Assembly (NCBI GenBank): GCA_023079485.1 | Contig: CM041089.1 | Coordinates: 13,283,001-13,347,000, forward strand | DNA from: Archilochus colubris | Taxonomy: Eukaryota > Chordata > Aves > Apodiformes > Trochilidae | Direction: 5' to 3' | Length of the DNA stretch: 64,000 bases | Part shown: positions 37,601-47,915 of the stretch, one piece after another | Layout of the letters: each line of letters opens with the position of its first letter | Numbering within the stretch: the stretch's first letter is position 1 | The notes under the pieces: generated by a model | The model's input: the letters and a program-made list of their open reading frames with translations, nothing else | What the model was told of the DNA's origin: nothing | Database searches by the model: none | Program-made: the position numbers and the translations under genes

Positions 37601-40600
37601 GCCCTCAGGGCAAGGATAAGAACATGTTTCTAACATGGGAGATGTTGTGTATGAAGCAGGAACCCAACTTTGCCACTGGAATATTTATGTCTGAATAATG
37701 GGAAGTTTTATCACTGACATCCTCACTTTTCACTTCCAGGGAGGGGTGAGGAATGGCAGCCAAGGACAGGAGCAGATCAGAGGCACTGCAGCCAGGAAGG
37801 TGTCACTGAAAGGAACCTGAGCCACAGCATTTCCAGCAGGACTGGATTCTCTATTATATCCCCTCTTCCATTTAAAGCCATGAGACAGACAGGAAAAATT
37901 AGCACACATATGAAAAAAAAACCAAAACAACACAAACCCAAAAGAATTCAGTATCACTTCTAAGAAGTGGCTGTTCAAACACTGACTTTTAGGCTCCTAA
38001 ATCCTTGAAGCCATTCAGCTTAAAAAAAAAAAAAAAAAAAAAGAAGATAACAATCAAAAAATACAGAGGGGAAAACATGATTTTTTTTCCCCAGAGGGTC
38101 TGAGTCAGGTCAGCTACAGGCATTGGAGGCACCATGAAAGCCACATTAAAAAAAGGTTTGTTCAGTAGAAGTTCAAAGTCTTCAATTGTGAAAGTACAGC
38201 AGAGCCTTGGTGAACAAACAAGGACTGGGATCTGCCAGAGAGGCTGCTGGTGGGAGGTCACCTGGTGTTTCTTCTCCTTGCTCATTCCTGCAGATCCCAG
38301 CCAAGAGATATTTACAGGGATGCCACCAGAGCTGGGACAAAACCACCCAATTTGTGCAGAACCCACGGGCCGAGCTGACCCTGGGGCTTTTCCACTCACT
38401 TGAGGGAGACAATCCACACCAGGTCCTTGGAGAGGCAGGGATAATTTTGTCAGCCTTTGCCCAATTTGCCACCAAACCAAGCAGCTTTTAAACACTTTTC
38501 TCCCACAGCAAGCAAGGCAACTTCCCTGCTGGCACAGTCCCTCATTCCTCTGGCACTTGGGAGAGCCCAAGGTCCTTCAAACCCTGCCTACAGAGGAAAG
38601 TCAAAAAGCCAGCCTGTGCTCAACTCCAGCTCCAAATAAGGCAGCTTCAGGCTTTGCAGAAAGTTACCCAAATCCAGCCTGCTATGGTTTGTTCATTGTC
38701 TGAGCCCACGTGTATTCTCTCAGGAGAAGCAGAACATCCCAAAATGAATCAGTGCCACTCCTAAAGCAAAGGTCTCAGTGGCTCCAAGGGTAGAAGAGAT
38801 CCTGAGGAAGATTTGGGTTTCTGTGCTGGCTGGGACAAAGTTAAAAAAAGGCTGCAACATTTTTTTTGGTTTGGTTTTCCCCCTCCAGGAAAATATTGCT
38901 GTGACTCTACACCCAGCAGTACCCAGCCCAGCATCTTCTGCCATCCATGGAGAGGTTGGGGCAACACCAACACCAGGAGGAGCAGGAGCTGCTTTCCAAT
39001 CAAACTTACCCATCACAGAACCAAAAGCAAGCTGCAAGCTACCCTCAAAATATTTCCTAATACTTTGGGAGTGTGAGGTGAAGGGACAGAGCCTCTTCTG
39101 ACTCATCAGACCCACCCCCAGCACTGAACCATCTCCACATGTTCCCGGTTCCAGTCTGACTGTGCCCCAGGAACACCCTGTGACTCCCCTGCCCCATCTG
39201 ACTCCTTTTGCTTTTACAACAGAGCACAGAGAACTTTTGAATGGAAGTTTTAATCTTGTTGGATTTCTTAAGAGAATGCAATGTTCCTTTACTAATGAGA
39301 ACAGGGTTTAGGCTCTGATGAGCAACTTTTTCCATGAAAAGCATATATCCTTCCACCATCAAAAAGCATCAGTCATACTTAAGGCATCTTTCTTCCCAAA
39401 GGAAAGACAAAAAGAAGGAGAAAACCTCACCAGCTTCCCACAGCAACCCTGCCCTCTGCCCTTTACTTGGGATAATCTCATTTTGAATACAGCAGCCTGT
39501 TCCAGGTATAAGCTTGGTGTTTTCTTCCCTCCCCATCCTACAGCCACCACTGTTTGCCAACACAAGAGCCAGAAGAGCTCCAAACAGAGGTAGAGGCCAC
39601 TGAAAAAAAGCAGCTGCTCAGATTCAGAGCATCCAAACTGTTTCCCAGCAGTTTAAGTGCCTCTAACTTCCTAGGCTGCTTTTACACCCTTGCATTCTGC
39701 TTTGTGCTGGAGTGTTTTAAGTTTCCATTCTGCTGCCTTCCCCTTCTGAACTTTCCTATGCCTTTGTTTAAATTTAAAACAGAAAAAAAAATATATATAT
39801 CCTGCAGACACCCCCCTCCAAAACCCCAGAGTAAACAATCCCTTGATGAAAATAACACCCTCTCCATCTTCCCCTGGCCCCTTCAAAAATCCAGCACCCA
39901 GTCCATGGCATACACTGTGCCACATCACTAATGTCCCTCAGTATGGGGCCAGCTCTGGAAATCACACCCCAAGCAGCCCAGCAGAGGCAGCATTGCAGGC
40001 TCCAGCTTTTCCTCTTTACCACTTTTCCAGCTTCCAGAGATTTATTGCTTCTTTCACAGACAGCCAGACTTTTCCAGCTGGATCCAGCCTGCCCAAGCCT
40101 CACTTTTCTCAGCAGTGCAGTTCCTGCTTGGCGTGGCAGGGAGAAGCCCCCATCTGATGCTGGCCCAGGGGAGGAAAAAGGTAACCAACCCCCTGAGAGG
40201 TGATGGGATGGTTCCCTACACGATGATGGGGTATCACCACCTGAGTTTCCTGGTGATGGTGGGTGCACAGCCCTGCCCCATCCACCATCCCTCTTGGATT
40301 GACCCTGATGTGTCATTCACCCTCAGATTTCCCAGATCCAGCTACAGGGCAAGGGAACAAGCCTGGCTTTCAAAGCTCAGTCAGTTCTCCCCCTCCCCAC
40401 AAATTCCCAGGATTTAGGGGTGCAAGGAATAGCCCTGTTCTCCCCTTTAATGTGAGGCATCACCCCACATCTGAACTGCCTCTACCTTCACCTGCTGCAC
40501 CCCAGACACTCTCATCCCAGGACGTGCATCACCCCCATTCCTTCTGCTACCCCCAGCCCTTTTCCTGCTCCCTTCCTTCTATCTTTCTCCGAAATAGGTT

Positions 40601-43600
40601 TCCTGGCAGAGAGGAGGAGGAGGAGGAAGACGTCCTGGCTCCAGAGCAGCTTGCAAGGCATGCCAAAGCAAAGCAGACATCCTGCAGCCCAAGCTGGGGG
40701 AGGAGGGAAGCAGAGGTGCCAGCAGTTTCACAATGCTGTATTTTTAGCAGCAGGGCTGCTTCCCGTGGCCACAGAGGGTCCCTGCCACTGGGATGCTGCT
40801 CCCCACCCCCTCCTGCAAAGCCACCACCAGCACAGCCTGTGCCACAAAGCCTGGGAAATACCACGGTGACTTACAAGGAGTAGGATGCTGCCAAGGAAAC
40901 TTCATGGATTTTTAGGTGGTTTATGATTTGAGTTGATGACAAGGCATATTTAACAGGTTTTCACACTACACAGGCTTGAGGCTTCCTATCACCTTTCCAT
41001 CACACCACCTGGAAGCTGAGCCCTTTGAAGGGATGGCACCCAGACCCCACTTGGGGGATTCAACTGGGGCTCCCCATGGCTCAAAATGGAGTAAAACCAA
41101 ATCCCCCTCCTTTTAGGCATGGGGAAACCAGGGCACAAAGGATGGAAACAGCTTGGCAAAGGTGAAGCATCTTGCCATACAAGAAGCCCACCCCACAGCC
41201 AGGAATGAACTCCTAATTGGAGGTTGAATGCTTTGCTCCCAGGCCAGCAGATCCCCTATTTTCCAACATGAGAAAATAATGAAACGTGGGTGCTCTGCTG
41301 CTGCACCCAGTGTGATTGGGGGCAAAAGTGTGGAACCAGAGATTCATAACTTGATGAAAACGACCTTTGGAAGAGCAATACCAGCCCTTGCAAGCTGAGT
41401 GCTAGGACCTGACTGCCTCTGCACCACCATCTCAAGCATGGAGGCAGGCAAGAGAGAAACACAGGGACATTGGCAGTAGAAATACATGGCCGAGCAGCAC
41501 CCATCTGGCTTCGTGTCATGGTGGGACTTCACTCCAAAAATTCACTTCAAATTTTAAGGCAAGAAGCACTACAGATGCTGCTTGTGATGCCCTGGAGCAC
41601 CCAGACATCAAGATTCTTGCAAGGCTGCTTTGTTGGTTTTTGGTTTTGTTTTCTGGGTTTTTTTTGTTTGGATTTTTTTTTTTTTTTTTTGGAGGAGTAA
41701 GCAGGGGAAGTGGTTGAAGGTTGACGACACAAAAGATAAAAGGGCATTTGGGAAAAAAACCCCTGTGCTCTGCTGCCTGCAGCCCCTGCCCTGCTCCCAG
41801 CAGCAGCTATTCATAGACCTGCTGGCCAGGCCCAAAATTCTCTGCTGGTGCCTATAGTTACCAGCACCACAACACTGCAAGGCTTTTCAAAACAAGCTCC
41901 AGAGGAACACTCCCAGAAGAACAGCATGCCAGAGGCCAAATAAAGCTTGATGGATAGGAGGAGAGAGGGAATCTGGCACCGAAATCCAGGAATGGGGTCT
42001 CCTGATGGGGGCTGCACCCTGCCTGCCACAACCTGGACCCTGCTGCAGATAGAAGTATCACCATGGACTGACATCTACCAGCAGGGTTTAACTGCTCTCA
42101 GAGGAGAGGAAAACAATTTAAGGCAGTGCTCTAAAATTAATTTGGGCCCATATGTAAGTATTTAGCTATGATGGCAATACAACTGCTTTCCCTTTTGAAT
42201 AATACAGTGAAAGGCATTTACACAGCACAGGACCAAAGTGTTTCTCAAGGCACGGGCTGACTCTCTTGCAGGAGATAAGCATTAGGGTGGTTGGTAGAAT
42301 AATCTCAGGAAAACACAGCAATCCCCTTCTCTGCCATCAGCTGCAGCCCAGCCCATTAACTGAACCCACAGGGCAGGGCACCTCTCTCCCCAAAAGCCCT
42401 CTTTTAAAGAGCCTTCTGCATGCAGAGACTTCAGAAAATTTGCAGGGAATGGCAGAGCTGTGTTCACTTGTCAGAGAGCCCAGACACCCAACTCAGAGAG
42501 CCATCAGCAGGAAAACTTGGGTCTGGGGACTGAGAAAACCTTTCCCTTGCACCCTTGCTTTAAGATTTAGGGTGAAACACTCATGGAAACCTTCCTGTCC
42601 CTCATCCCAGGATATTGAACCCAAAGTTGGTGGAAGATGCTGGGTCAGCATCACATCTGTGCTGCTCACAAAGCTCTCTGTGATTCCCAGGAAGACGAAA
42701 CAACCAAAGCCCTGCAGTGGAGCAGCCTGACAGCTATTATTAAAAAAAAAAAAAAAAAAGAAAAACAAAAAGAAAAACAAACAAACAAAAAATAAAACAA
42801 AAAACAAAAAACCTAAAAGAAAAAGAAAAGAAGAGAAAAGAAGAGAAAAGAAGAGAAAAGAAGAGAAAAGAAGAGAAAAGAAGAGAAAAGAAGAGAAAAG
42901 AAGAGAAGAGAAGAGAAGAGAAGAGAAGAGAAGAGAAGAGAAGAGAAGAGAAGAGAAGAGAAGAGAAAAGAGAAGAGAAGAGAAGAGAAGAGAAGAGAAG
43001 AGAAGAGAAGAGAAGAGAAGAGAAGAGAAGAAAAGAAAAGAAAAGAAAAGAAAAGAAAAGAAAAGAAAAGAAAAGAAAAGAAAAGAAAAGAAAAGAAAAG
43101 AAAAGAAAAGAAAGAAAAGAAAAGAAAAGAAAAGAAAAGAAAAGAAAAGAAAAGAAAAGAAAAGAAAAGAAAAGAAAAGAAAAGAAAAGAAAAGAAAAGA
43201 AAAGAAAAGAAGCCAACCCCAAGCTGCTCTGTGCGTCTAGGGAGTTATTTCCAGCCTGTGGTCCTCAGCTGCAAGCAGCATGAACTATCAGCTCTTCTAA
43301 TCCTCTGTCTAAACCTGCAAACAGCAGTACCCAGCCACCCTCCTGACCACATCAAGAGAGTCATGAGGGATTCAGCAGAATCATCATCACGGGACCATCA
43401 CAGAAAGGGGCCACTTTCCTCCACCATCACCTCTGGTTACCAAAGCTAACTATGTTCATGCGTGCTGTGTGTGTGGACTCCAGGGCACAGCCAACAGATT
43501 TTCCAGTGTTGCACAAGAAAAGATTGGACTCCTCCACCCTTTCCCTTCTGATCACCACTGTCTAGACAGACTTGTACTTCCACCGTCCCTCTGTTCTTGT

Positions 43601-46600
43601 CCTTCCTCCTCTTTGCAACACGGCCACACCACATCCCCTCAACACAAGCAAGAGAAAAGAGTTCCACGGTGCCTGGAAAATGGCATTAGGAGTAAGCTCT
43701 TCCTTTTAATTAGACACCTCTCTGCTAGGGCAGTCAGCAGTGCTCCAGCCCTGGAAGGCTGCCATGGGCTGTATTAGCTAATACGCTGGGCAATCCTTCT
43801 CTGAGCAAGCCAATTTCTCCTTGGTTATGTTTAATTAAATTTTAAAATAGGGCTCTGGCTTCCTTTGGCCTCTCCAGGGACTCTTTGCAGCAGCGGTCAG
43901 TTCGGCCCCGCGCACCGAGCTCTGGTATCGGATTCAGATAATTCAGGAGAGGAGTCAAAGTCCAAGAGTCTACTGAGAGTGGGATGAAGAAGCAGCTCCA
44001 CCTCACTGTGTGCCCAGCCCAGCCCTGCTCAGGGCTCCAGGGTGACCTAGGACTGCCACTGCACCAGCAAAAAAACCACCTTGGTAGGGATGGGGCAGGG
44101 AAGTAGAGCATCCCCTCGCCATCGGACACCCCAAGGTTTCAGGACAAGTTTGCAGCCCAGGAAAGCTTTTGTCTAACCAGCCCTGTGTTTTACTAACCAG
44201 GTGAGATCCCCGGGTGCTGCCTGTGGCCACCACACTGTTTTGGTCACTGGATGCTGCTGTGAAACACAGAGGGACCCTTTCTTTCCTGGGACGGACACCT
44301 GTTTGAGTGTGTGGTCCATGCAGCTGCTGCTGCTGCTGCTCCCTCCTCAAGGGTCACCCAAGACTGAGAAAGTAACCCCAACAAGCCTGCCATCTTCTTT
44401 TCAAGACTGTCAGCATAAAGGAAAAACCACCACAAAAATAAAGTAACAACACAGTATCTCAGGCAGAGAGGGGCTGTCAAGACACACCGGGGGAGCTGGC
44501 AGCGGGGCTGCCTGTTCCTTTTCAACACAGCAGCTTTGTGAAACTCCCCCTGTGCTGCCATGGGAAGGAAAGGGGGGGAAGCCAGAGGGGTGTCAGTTTA
44601 TTTACACTCTGGCAGGACCACAGGGCTACTTTAAAAAGTTACCGGAGTTTCTTTCATATTTGTTAACACCCTGAAGGCTGAGAATTGCTTCCTTTCTTCC
44701 CCTTGGGCACTGGAATCAGCTCCTGTGCAACACGATGCAGAGCTTGCCAAACTTTGGGCTCTGTCTCCTTCTTGTTTTCATCAACAGTGCCCGAGCTTGG
44801 CTGGGTGGAAGGCAAATGAAAAGCATGAGAAGGCAACAAGCGTGAGGAGCCCAGCAGCCTTTGCATGCTAAACAGTTGGCAGAACCACGGGGCTGTGAGT
44901 GCCCTGTCTGGCACATCACTGGGGACAGAGATGGGGTCCTGTCACTGCCCCCCTGCAGCAAAGGTGCTCAGCACTGTGTCCAGGCTCTAAATACCATGTG
45001 CTTTATCCCATGTAAAGGATCCTTGTGCTTCTGGGGCAGCTAAGGCATCCTTCCCCAGCTGGGGATGCTACCTGTGTGCACAAACCTAAAATTCCCTTTT
45101 GACTGCTGGTTTAAAAAGCAACACAAAAGGGCTAGAAAACCTTGAGACCTGGTGTTTCAACTGCCCTCCAGCTAGCTGGACTCACAGAAAACACTTTTAA
45201 TTCTAAAAAAAGCCCAGGCTCCCCATCTGTACCTCAGGTGGCCCAAGAGGACTGACTGGAGACAAGCAGAGCACTGGGAGGTGTTTTGGGGAGCTGGTGG
45301 CACCCCTCCTTGTGAGAAACACACCAGAAATCCTAACAGGGAAATTAAACTGATCTGCTAGTCCTCCTGAAAGCAAAATGCCCCTGAAGAAAAGAGAAGC
45401 TGTTGCACTGGGGTGGGGGCAAGCAAGCTTGCTCAGGAGGGGTGGCTGTGCAGAGGTCCCCGCATCCTTCCTGCAGCCCAGGAGACCCTTCCTCCCATGC
45501 ACCCAACAGCTGCAGCAACAAGAATGGCAGGAAATTGGGACCAGAAGGGAAGAAAACACACCGGTACGAGTGTGATAACTCGGAAGGAACAACACTTCAG
45601 AGAAGAGCTTACCCGCCCCCTCCATCCTGCCATTTTAAGGGTGGGGGAAGAGGTTAAAAAAGAACAGCTCCAGAGCTGTCCTGTATTCATCTTGCAGCTG
45701 GCAAGGTATCAATTAACACCACTGCTGTCTAGAGCTCCTCATCTCTCCTTTGGTCAGGGTTATACCAAGAAACAAGGTGAAAAGGCCTGAAATCAGGCCA
45801 GAAGTGACAGTGCTCACTGCCAGGCAGTAATTAAGCCCTACAGCTCCCCGAGGTGGGGACCTTCCAAGAGCTTGACCATGAACCCCTGGCGAGGAGGCAG
45901 CTGGTGGAGGCTCCAGCTGGGCTGAGCAGTTCCTGCTGCCAAGGGGAGGTTTGCTCCGGAAGGCATCGCTTCCCTCACCACCCCTCCAGCCCTCCTTGCT
46001 GCAAGCAAACCTTAAGAAAACCTCCAAATTCCTGGTCAATAGAGCAGGGACTCAAACAAGGGGTGCACTCTGACCACACAAGCAAGTGGTGCTGTGTCTC
46101 TGTGGGGTGGGGCTGGGCTTGGTTGTGAGAAAGCTGGCATTTTAGGGGATGGCAAGTAGCCTATTCAAGGAATAATAACAATTATAATTTTTTATAAAAG
46201 CAGCCTGCTTGGGTATATCTCGTTCTGGGTGCTGAAGCCATGAGAGAGCATTGTCATGCCAGCCCCTTGCTGCCAGAGGGTGTTTCTAAGTGGGACAAGC
46301 CCAGTTTTCAGGGAAACCGGGATATGCCACTTTTTGCTAAAAAAAACCAACAAAATCAACAACAACAAAACGCCTGTCTGGATGGATTAATTAATAAGAA
46401 ACTTTCTCAGGAAAGGCAAAATCTCCAGCCTGGGTAAAATCCACATCATAAAATAACTTCCCAACGGGCGCAGGCAGCGATCCCCAGCTCGGACACGACC
46501 CAAACGCAGGCATCGAGACCGCCCCCCAACCTGGTACCGGAACCGCCGAGCTCTACCCCCTACCTGGGGCGGGGGGAGCAAACCCAGCCTCCCAAAGCAT

Positions 46601-47266
46601 CCTCATCGCCCCCCCCCCGGCTCCTCTGCGCTGGAGAGCTGGGCCAGAGCCTCTCCTCCCTTCGCCAGCAGCATCCCTTCCTTTCCCCCCCCCCAGTTCC
46701 ATCCGAGCCCCCTCGGATAGCTGAGAAACGGCGCGTTCCCCACCACAGAGCCCCAGCGACAGTGGGGTTGGGAGCGGCAACCCCCGGAGGGATCCCCGAT
46801 TTGCTGCGGTCCCCCTTACCCTACCCCACCCCAGCTCTGCCCACCCCGCGGCCGCAAGGCACCCCCCGCCCTTCCGCTGGGAAAGGATGACTCCGGCCCC
46901 ATCTCTTTACGGCTCTCGATACCGGATTATAGAGAAATAACAATAAATATATACACGCGAAAAATAAAAAAAATACAACCAGAGACGCACAAAACCTCCC
47001 CTAAAAAAAACCCCAAGCAAACCCTAGGGCATACCCCAAGCAAGACTTAATAGCAGGGCGGGGGGAAAGGGGCGGAAAGGGTTAAAGCCAAGCGCAGGCA
47101 GACGAGCGACACCGCGGATCCGTTATTTAAAGCGCTAAAAGGGGGGGGGGGGGGGGGATGTTCAGCCCCCCCGAACCCCCCTCGTTGCCCGGGGGCTCAC
47201 CCAGAAGATGAAGTTGAAGACGAAGAGGAGGTATTTGATGCACTTGGTGCAGCCTTCCACCCCCAT
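16632..47266 (-). CDS. CD81: CD81 tetraspanin, eight coding exons, 238 aa
   Basis: CD81 (TAPA-1) is a four-pass plasma-membrane scaffold; in vertebrates it partners CD19 and other receptors and organises tetraspanin microdomains. The coding join (minus strand) is 47266-47201, 36969-36855, 25830-25733, 22875-22801, 19729-19622, 17876-17775, 17458-17369, 16694-16632: 717 nt with all phases matching and GT-AG borders. Segments: TM1 about 12-35, TM2 62-83, TM3 90-112, large loop about 113-204, TM4 206-228. The CCG motif is at 157-159; further loop cysteines at 176 and 192 complete two disulfides. Cysteines likely palmitoylated are at 6, 9, 80, 89, 229 and 230. The tail ends GIRNSSVY. Human CD81 has 236 residues; the two extra here lie in the large loop. 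Introns 1 and 2 are 10.2 and 11.0 kb. Confidence 0.96.
17369..17458 (-). CDS. CD81: CD81 coding exon 7 (end of large loop, TM4)
   Basis: Residues 189-218, [12 protein letters not shown] then the [18 protein letters not shown] start of TM4. Acceptor TTCAG ends at 17459; donor GTAAGC starts at 17368. Holds the fourth loop cysteine (192). Confidence 0.95.
17775..17876 (-). CDS. CD81: CD81 coding exon 6 (variable part of large loop)
   Basis: Residues 155-188, opening LDCCG and containing cysteine 176. Acceptor CGTAG ends at 17877; donor GTAGGC starts at 17774. After CCG the sequence differs greatly from the recalled human protein, though the CCG-to-cysteine spacing is kept. The intron to exon 7 is only 316 bp. 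Confidence 0.92.
18670..19580 (-). mobile_element. CR1 LINE 3' end, well preserved, in CD81 intron 5
   Basis: About 0.9 kb of CR1 in the CD81 sense direction, 5'-truncated. The minus strand keeps an open frame of 231 codons (19405-18710) covering the reverse-transcriptase C-terminus ([20 protein letters not shown] and [20 protein letters not shown]), so the copy is young. It ends with the CR1 3' tail at the left. It is not a host gene. Confidence 0.92.
19622..19729 (-). CDS. CD81: CD81 coding exon 5 (first part of large loop)
   Basis: Residues 119-154, starting [15 protein letters not shown] and ending [10 protein letters not shown]. Acceptor TTCCTAG ends at 19730; donor GTAAGAAC starts at 19621. 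One residue longer than human. A sense-oriented CR1 begins about 41 bp past the donor. Confidence 0.95.
20754..21250 (-). mobile_element. CR1 LINE 3' end in CD81 intron 4
   Basis: Begins on the plus strand with AGAATCATAGAATGTTCAGG. The minus strand codes for decayed RT residues ([40 protein letters not shown]) in two frames. It contains an internal 41 bp duplication. Confidence 0.9.
20875..20957. repeat. 41-bp tandem duplication inside the CR1
   Basis: TTAAAAACTTCCAGGGAA starts at 20875 and again at 20916. The second copy has a short deletion. Confidence 0.8.
21260..22800. other. CD81 intron 4, remaining part
   Basis: Unique sequence between the CR1 and exon 4. The only structured element noticed is the octamer hairpin at 22005-22028. 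Confidence 0.5.
22005..22028. promoter_or_regulatory. Perfect 10-bp hairpin carrying an octamer motif
   Basis: TGCTCTCCAT and its exact complement ATGGAGAGCA flank a GCAA loop. The centre reads ATGCAAAT (22013-22020), the POU/OCT octamer. It lies in CD81 intron 4, about 0.8 kb past exon 4. The sequence is certain; any regulatory role is inference. Confidence 0.55.
22801..22875 (-). CDS. CD81: CD81 coding exon 4 (TM3)
   Basis: Residues 94-118: [19 protein letters not shown] then FVNKDQ. Acceptor CTTTGCAG ends at 22876; donor GTAAGATG starts at 22800. Matches the recalled human exon throughout. Confidence 0.96.
22876..25732. other. CD81 intron 3
   Basis: Mostly unique sequence. Holds a C-rich homopolymer near 23418 and a (TA)n-rich spot near 24980-25000. 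No exon or transposon was recognised. Confidence 0.5.
25733..25830 (-). CDS. CD81: CD81 coding exon 3 (TM2)
   Basis: Completes Gly61 and encodes residues 62-93 ([20 protein letters not shown], then [12 protein letters not shown]). Acceptor CCTTGCAG ends at 25831; donor GTAAGA starts at 25732. Phase 1 entry matches exon 2. Confidence 0.96.
26130..26450. other. AT-rich block near CD81 exon 3, possible conserved element
   Basis: An AT-rich, low-CpG island of sequence within GC-richer intron. It contains ATTTAAATATTTAAG and TATAAATATTTATC. No repeat family was recognised. This composition resembles conserved noncoding elements, but conservation cannot be judged from one sequence. Confidence 0.25.
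28070..28262 (-). mobile_element. CR1 LINE 3' fragment in CD81 intron 2
   Basis: CACAGAATCATAGAGCAGCC, then GGTTGGAAGAGACCTC and a TTGAAAACCTCCAG-GATGGGGACTC block are typical of CR1 3' ends in reverse complement. Old and short. Confidence 0.8.
36855..36969 (-). CDS. CD81: CD81 coding exon 2 (end of TM1, small loop)
   Basis: Residues 23-60 plus the first base of codon 61: [16 protein letters not shown], then the small extracellular loop ending NTFYV. Acceptor TTTCCCCAG ends at 36970; donor GTAAGT starts at 36854. Confidence 0.96.
36970..42739. other. CD81 intron 1, left part
   Basis: Unique sequence with A-runs near 37494-37511 and 38022-38041 and a T-run near 41669-41690. No exon or transposon was recognised. 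Confidence 0.5.
42815..43212. repeat. AAAAG/AAGAG pentanucleotide array (about 400 bp)
   Basis: Purine-only on the plus strand, in three blocks. First comes an AAGAGAAAAG decamer run to about 42900, then (AAGAG)n to about 43029 with one AAAAG interruption near 42965, then (AAAAG)n to 43211 with a one-base phase slip near 43111. An A-rich stretch (42740-42814) precedes it. It lies in CD81 intron 1. Confidence 0.97.
43213..46439. other. CD81 intron 1, right part
   Basis: Unique sequence leading into the CD81 CpG island. A short (CTG)n run lies at 44323-44341. No other element was recognised. Confidence 0.5.
47141..47157 (+). repeat. G17 homopolymer in CD81 intron 1
   Basis: Seventeen consecutive G lie about 43 bp beyond the CD81 exon 1 donor, inside the CpG island. 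Confidence 0.9.
47201..47266 (-). CDS. CD81: CD81 coding exon 1 (N-terminus, TM1 start)
   Basis: [20 protein letters not shown] then FW, residues 1-22. Donor GTGAGC starts at 47200. The ATG lies in a CpG island, and the N-terminus matches human CD81 almost exactly, fixing the start. Confidence 0.96.
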
Positions 47267-47499
47267 GGCGGTGCAGGCGAGGCGGGCAGCAGAGGCAAAG
47301 GCGGCGGCGGCAGCAGCAGCTCCGGCTCCTCCGGTTCCTCTCAATCTCTGCGGCCGGGGCTGGGGCGGTGGCGCGGGCGGAGACAGCGCGGAACAGCCCC
47401 CGCGCAATGCCCGCCCCAAGGCCCACCCCGGGAGAGGGGGTCGGGACACACGGGCCCCCTCCGCCCCACCCGAGAAATCAGCCGCCTGCGTTTTCCCCT

Positions 47500-47915
47500 T
47501 CTTTTTGGTTTTTTCCTTTTCCTCTCCCTTGCTTTTTTCTTTTTTTTTTCCCCCCTTTTTTCCTTTTTTGATTTTTTCTTTTATCTTCTATCTTTCCCTC
47601 CTTTTTTCCCCCCTATTTTTGTTCTCTATTTTGTTCCTTATTTCTTATTTCTTTTTTTTTCCTTTTTTCCTTTCTTGCTTTTTTCCTTTTACTTTTTATC
47701 TTCTATCTTTCCCTCCTTTTTCCCCCTGTTTGTTCTCCTCTACTTCGTTCCCTATTTCTTTTTTTTTTCCTTTTTTCTTTTCTTTTATCTTCCCCTCCTT
47801 TTCCCCCCTTCTTTTTGTTCTCCTCTACTTTGTTCCCTTTTTTTTTCCTCTTTCCCCCCCCCCCTTTTTTTTTGTTTTTTTTTTTGTTTGTTTGTTTTTG
47901 GTTGGTTTTTTTTGT
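47500..47915 (+). repeat. Polypyrimidine tract with about 90-115 bp tandem units
   Basis: About 400 bp is nearly all C and T on the plus strand, directly upstream of the CD81 CpG island. TATCTTCTATCTTTCCCTCC occurs at 47582 and again at 47697, with a degraded third copy at 47786. GTTCTC...TTCGTTCC-like anchors follow at 47621, 47732 and 47817. The tract is therefore a degenerate minisatellite with a period near 115 then 89 bp. Confidence 0.85.

Larger units (their letters stand above)
46440..47490 (-). promoter_or_regulatory. CD81: CpG island and promoter of CD81
   Basis: CpG-dense, GC-rich sequence spans exon 1 and its two sides. It contains GC-box-like elements (for example CCCGCCCC near 47410 and GGGGCGG near 47070). 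No TATA box is evident on the minus strand upstream of exon 1. The exact start is not determined. Confidence 0.75.

Noticed and set aside
42740..43222. 160-codon minus-strand frame rich in [11 protein letters not shown]
   Set aside because: A translation of the AAAAG/AAGAG array; no start context or homology.
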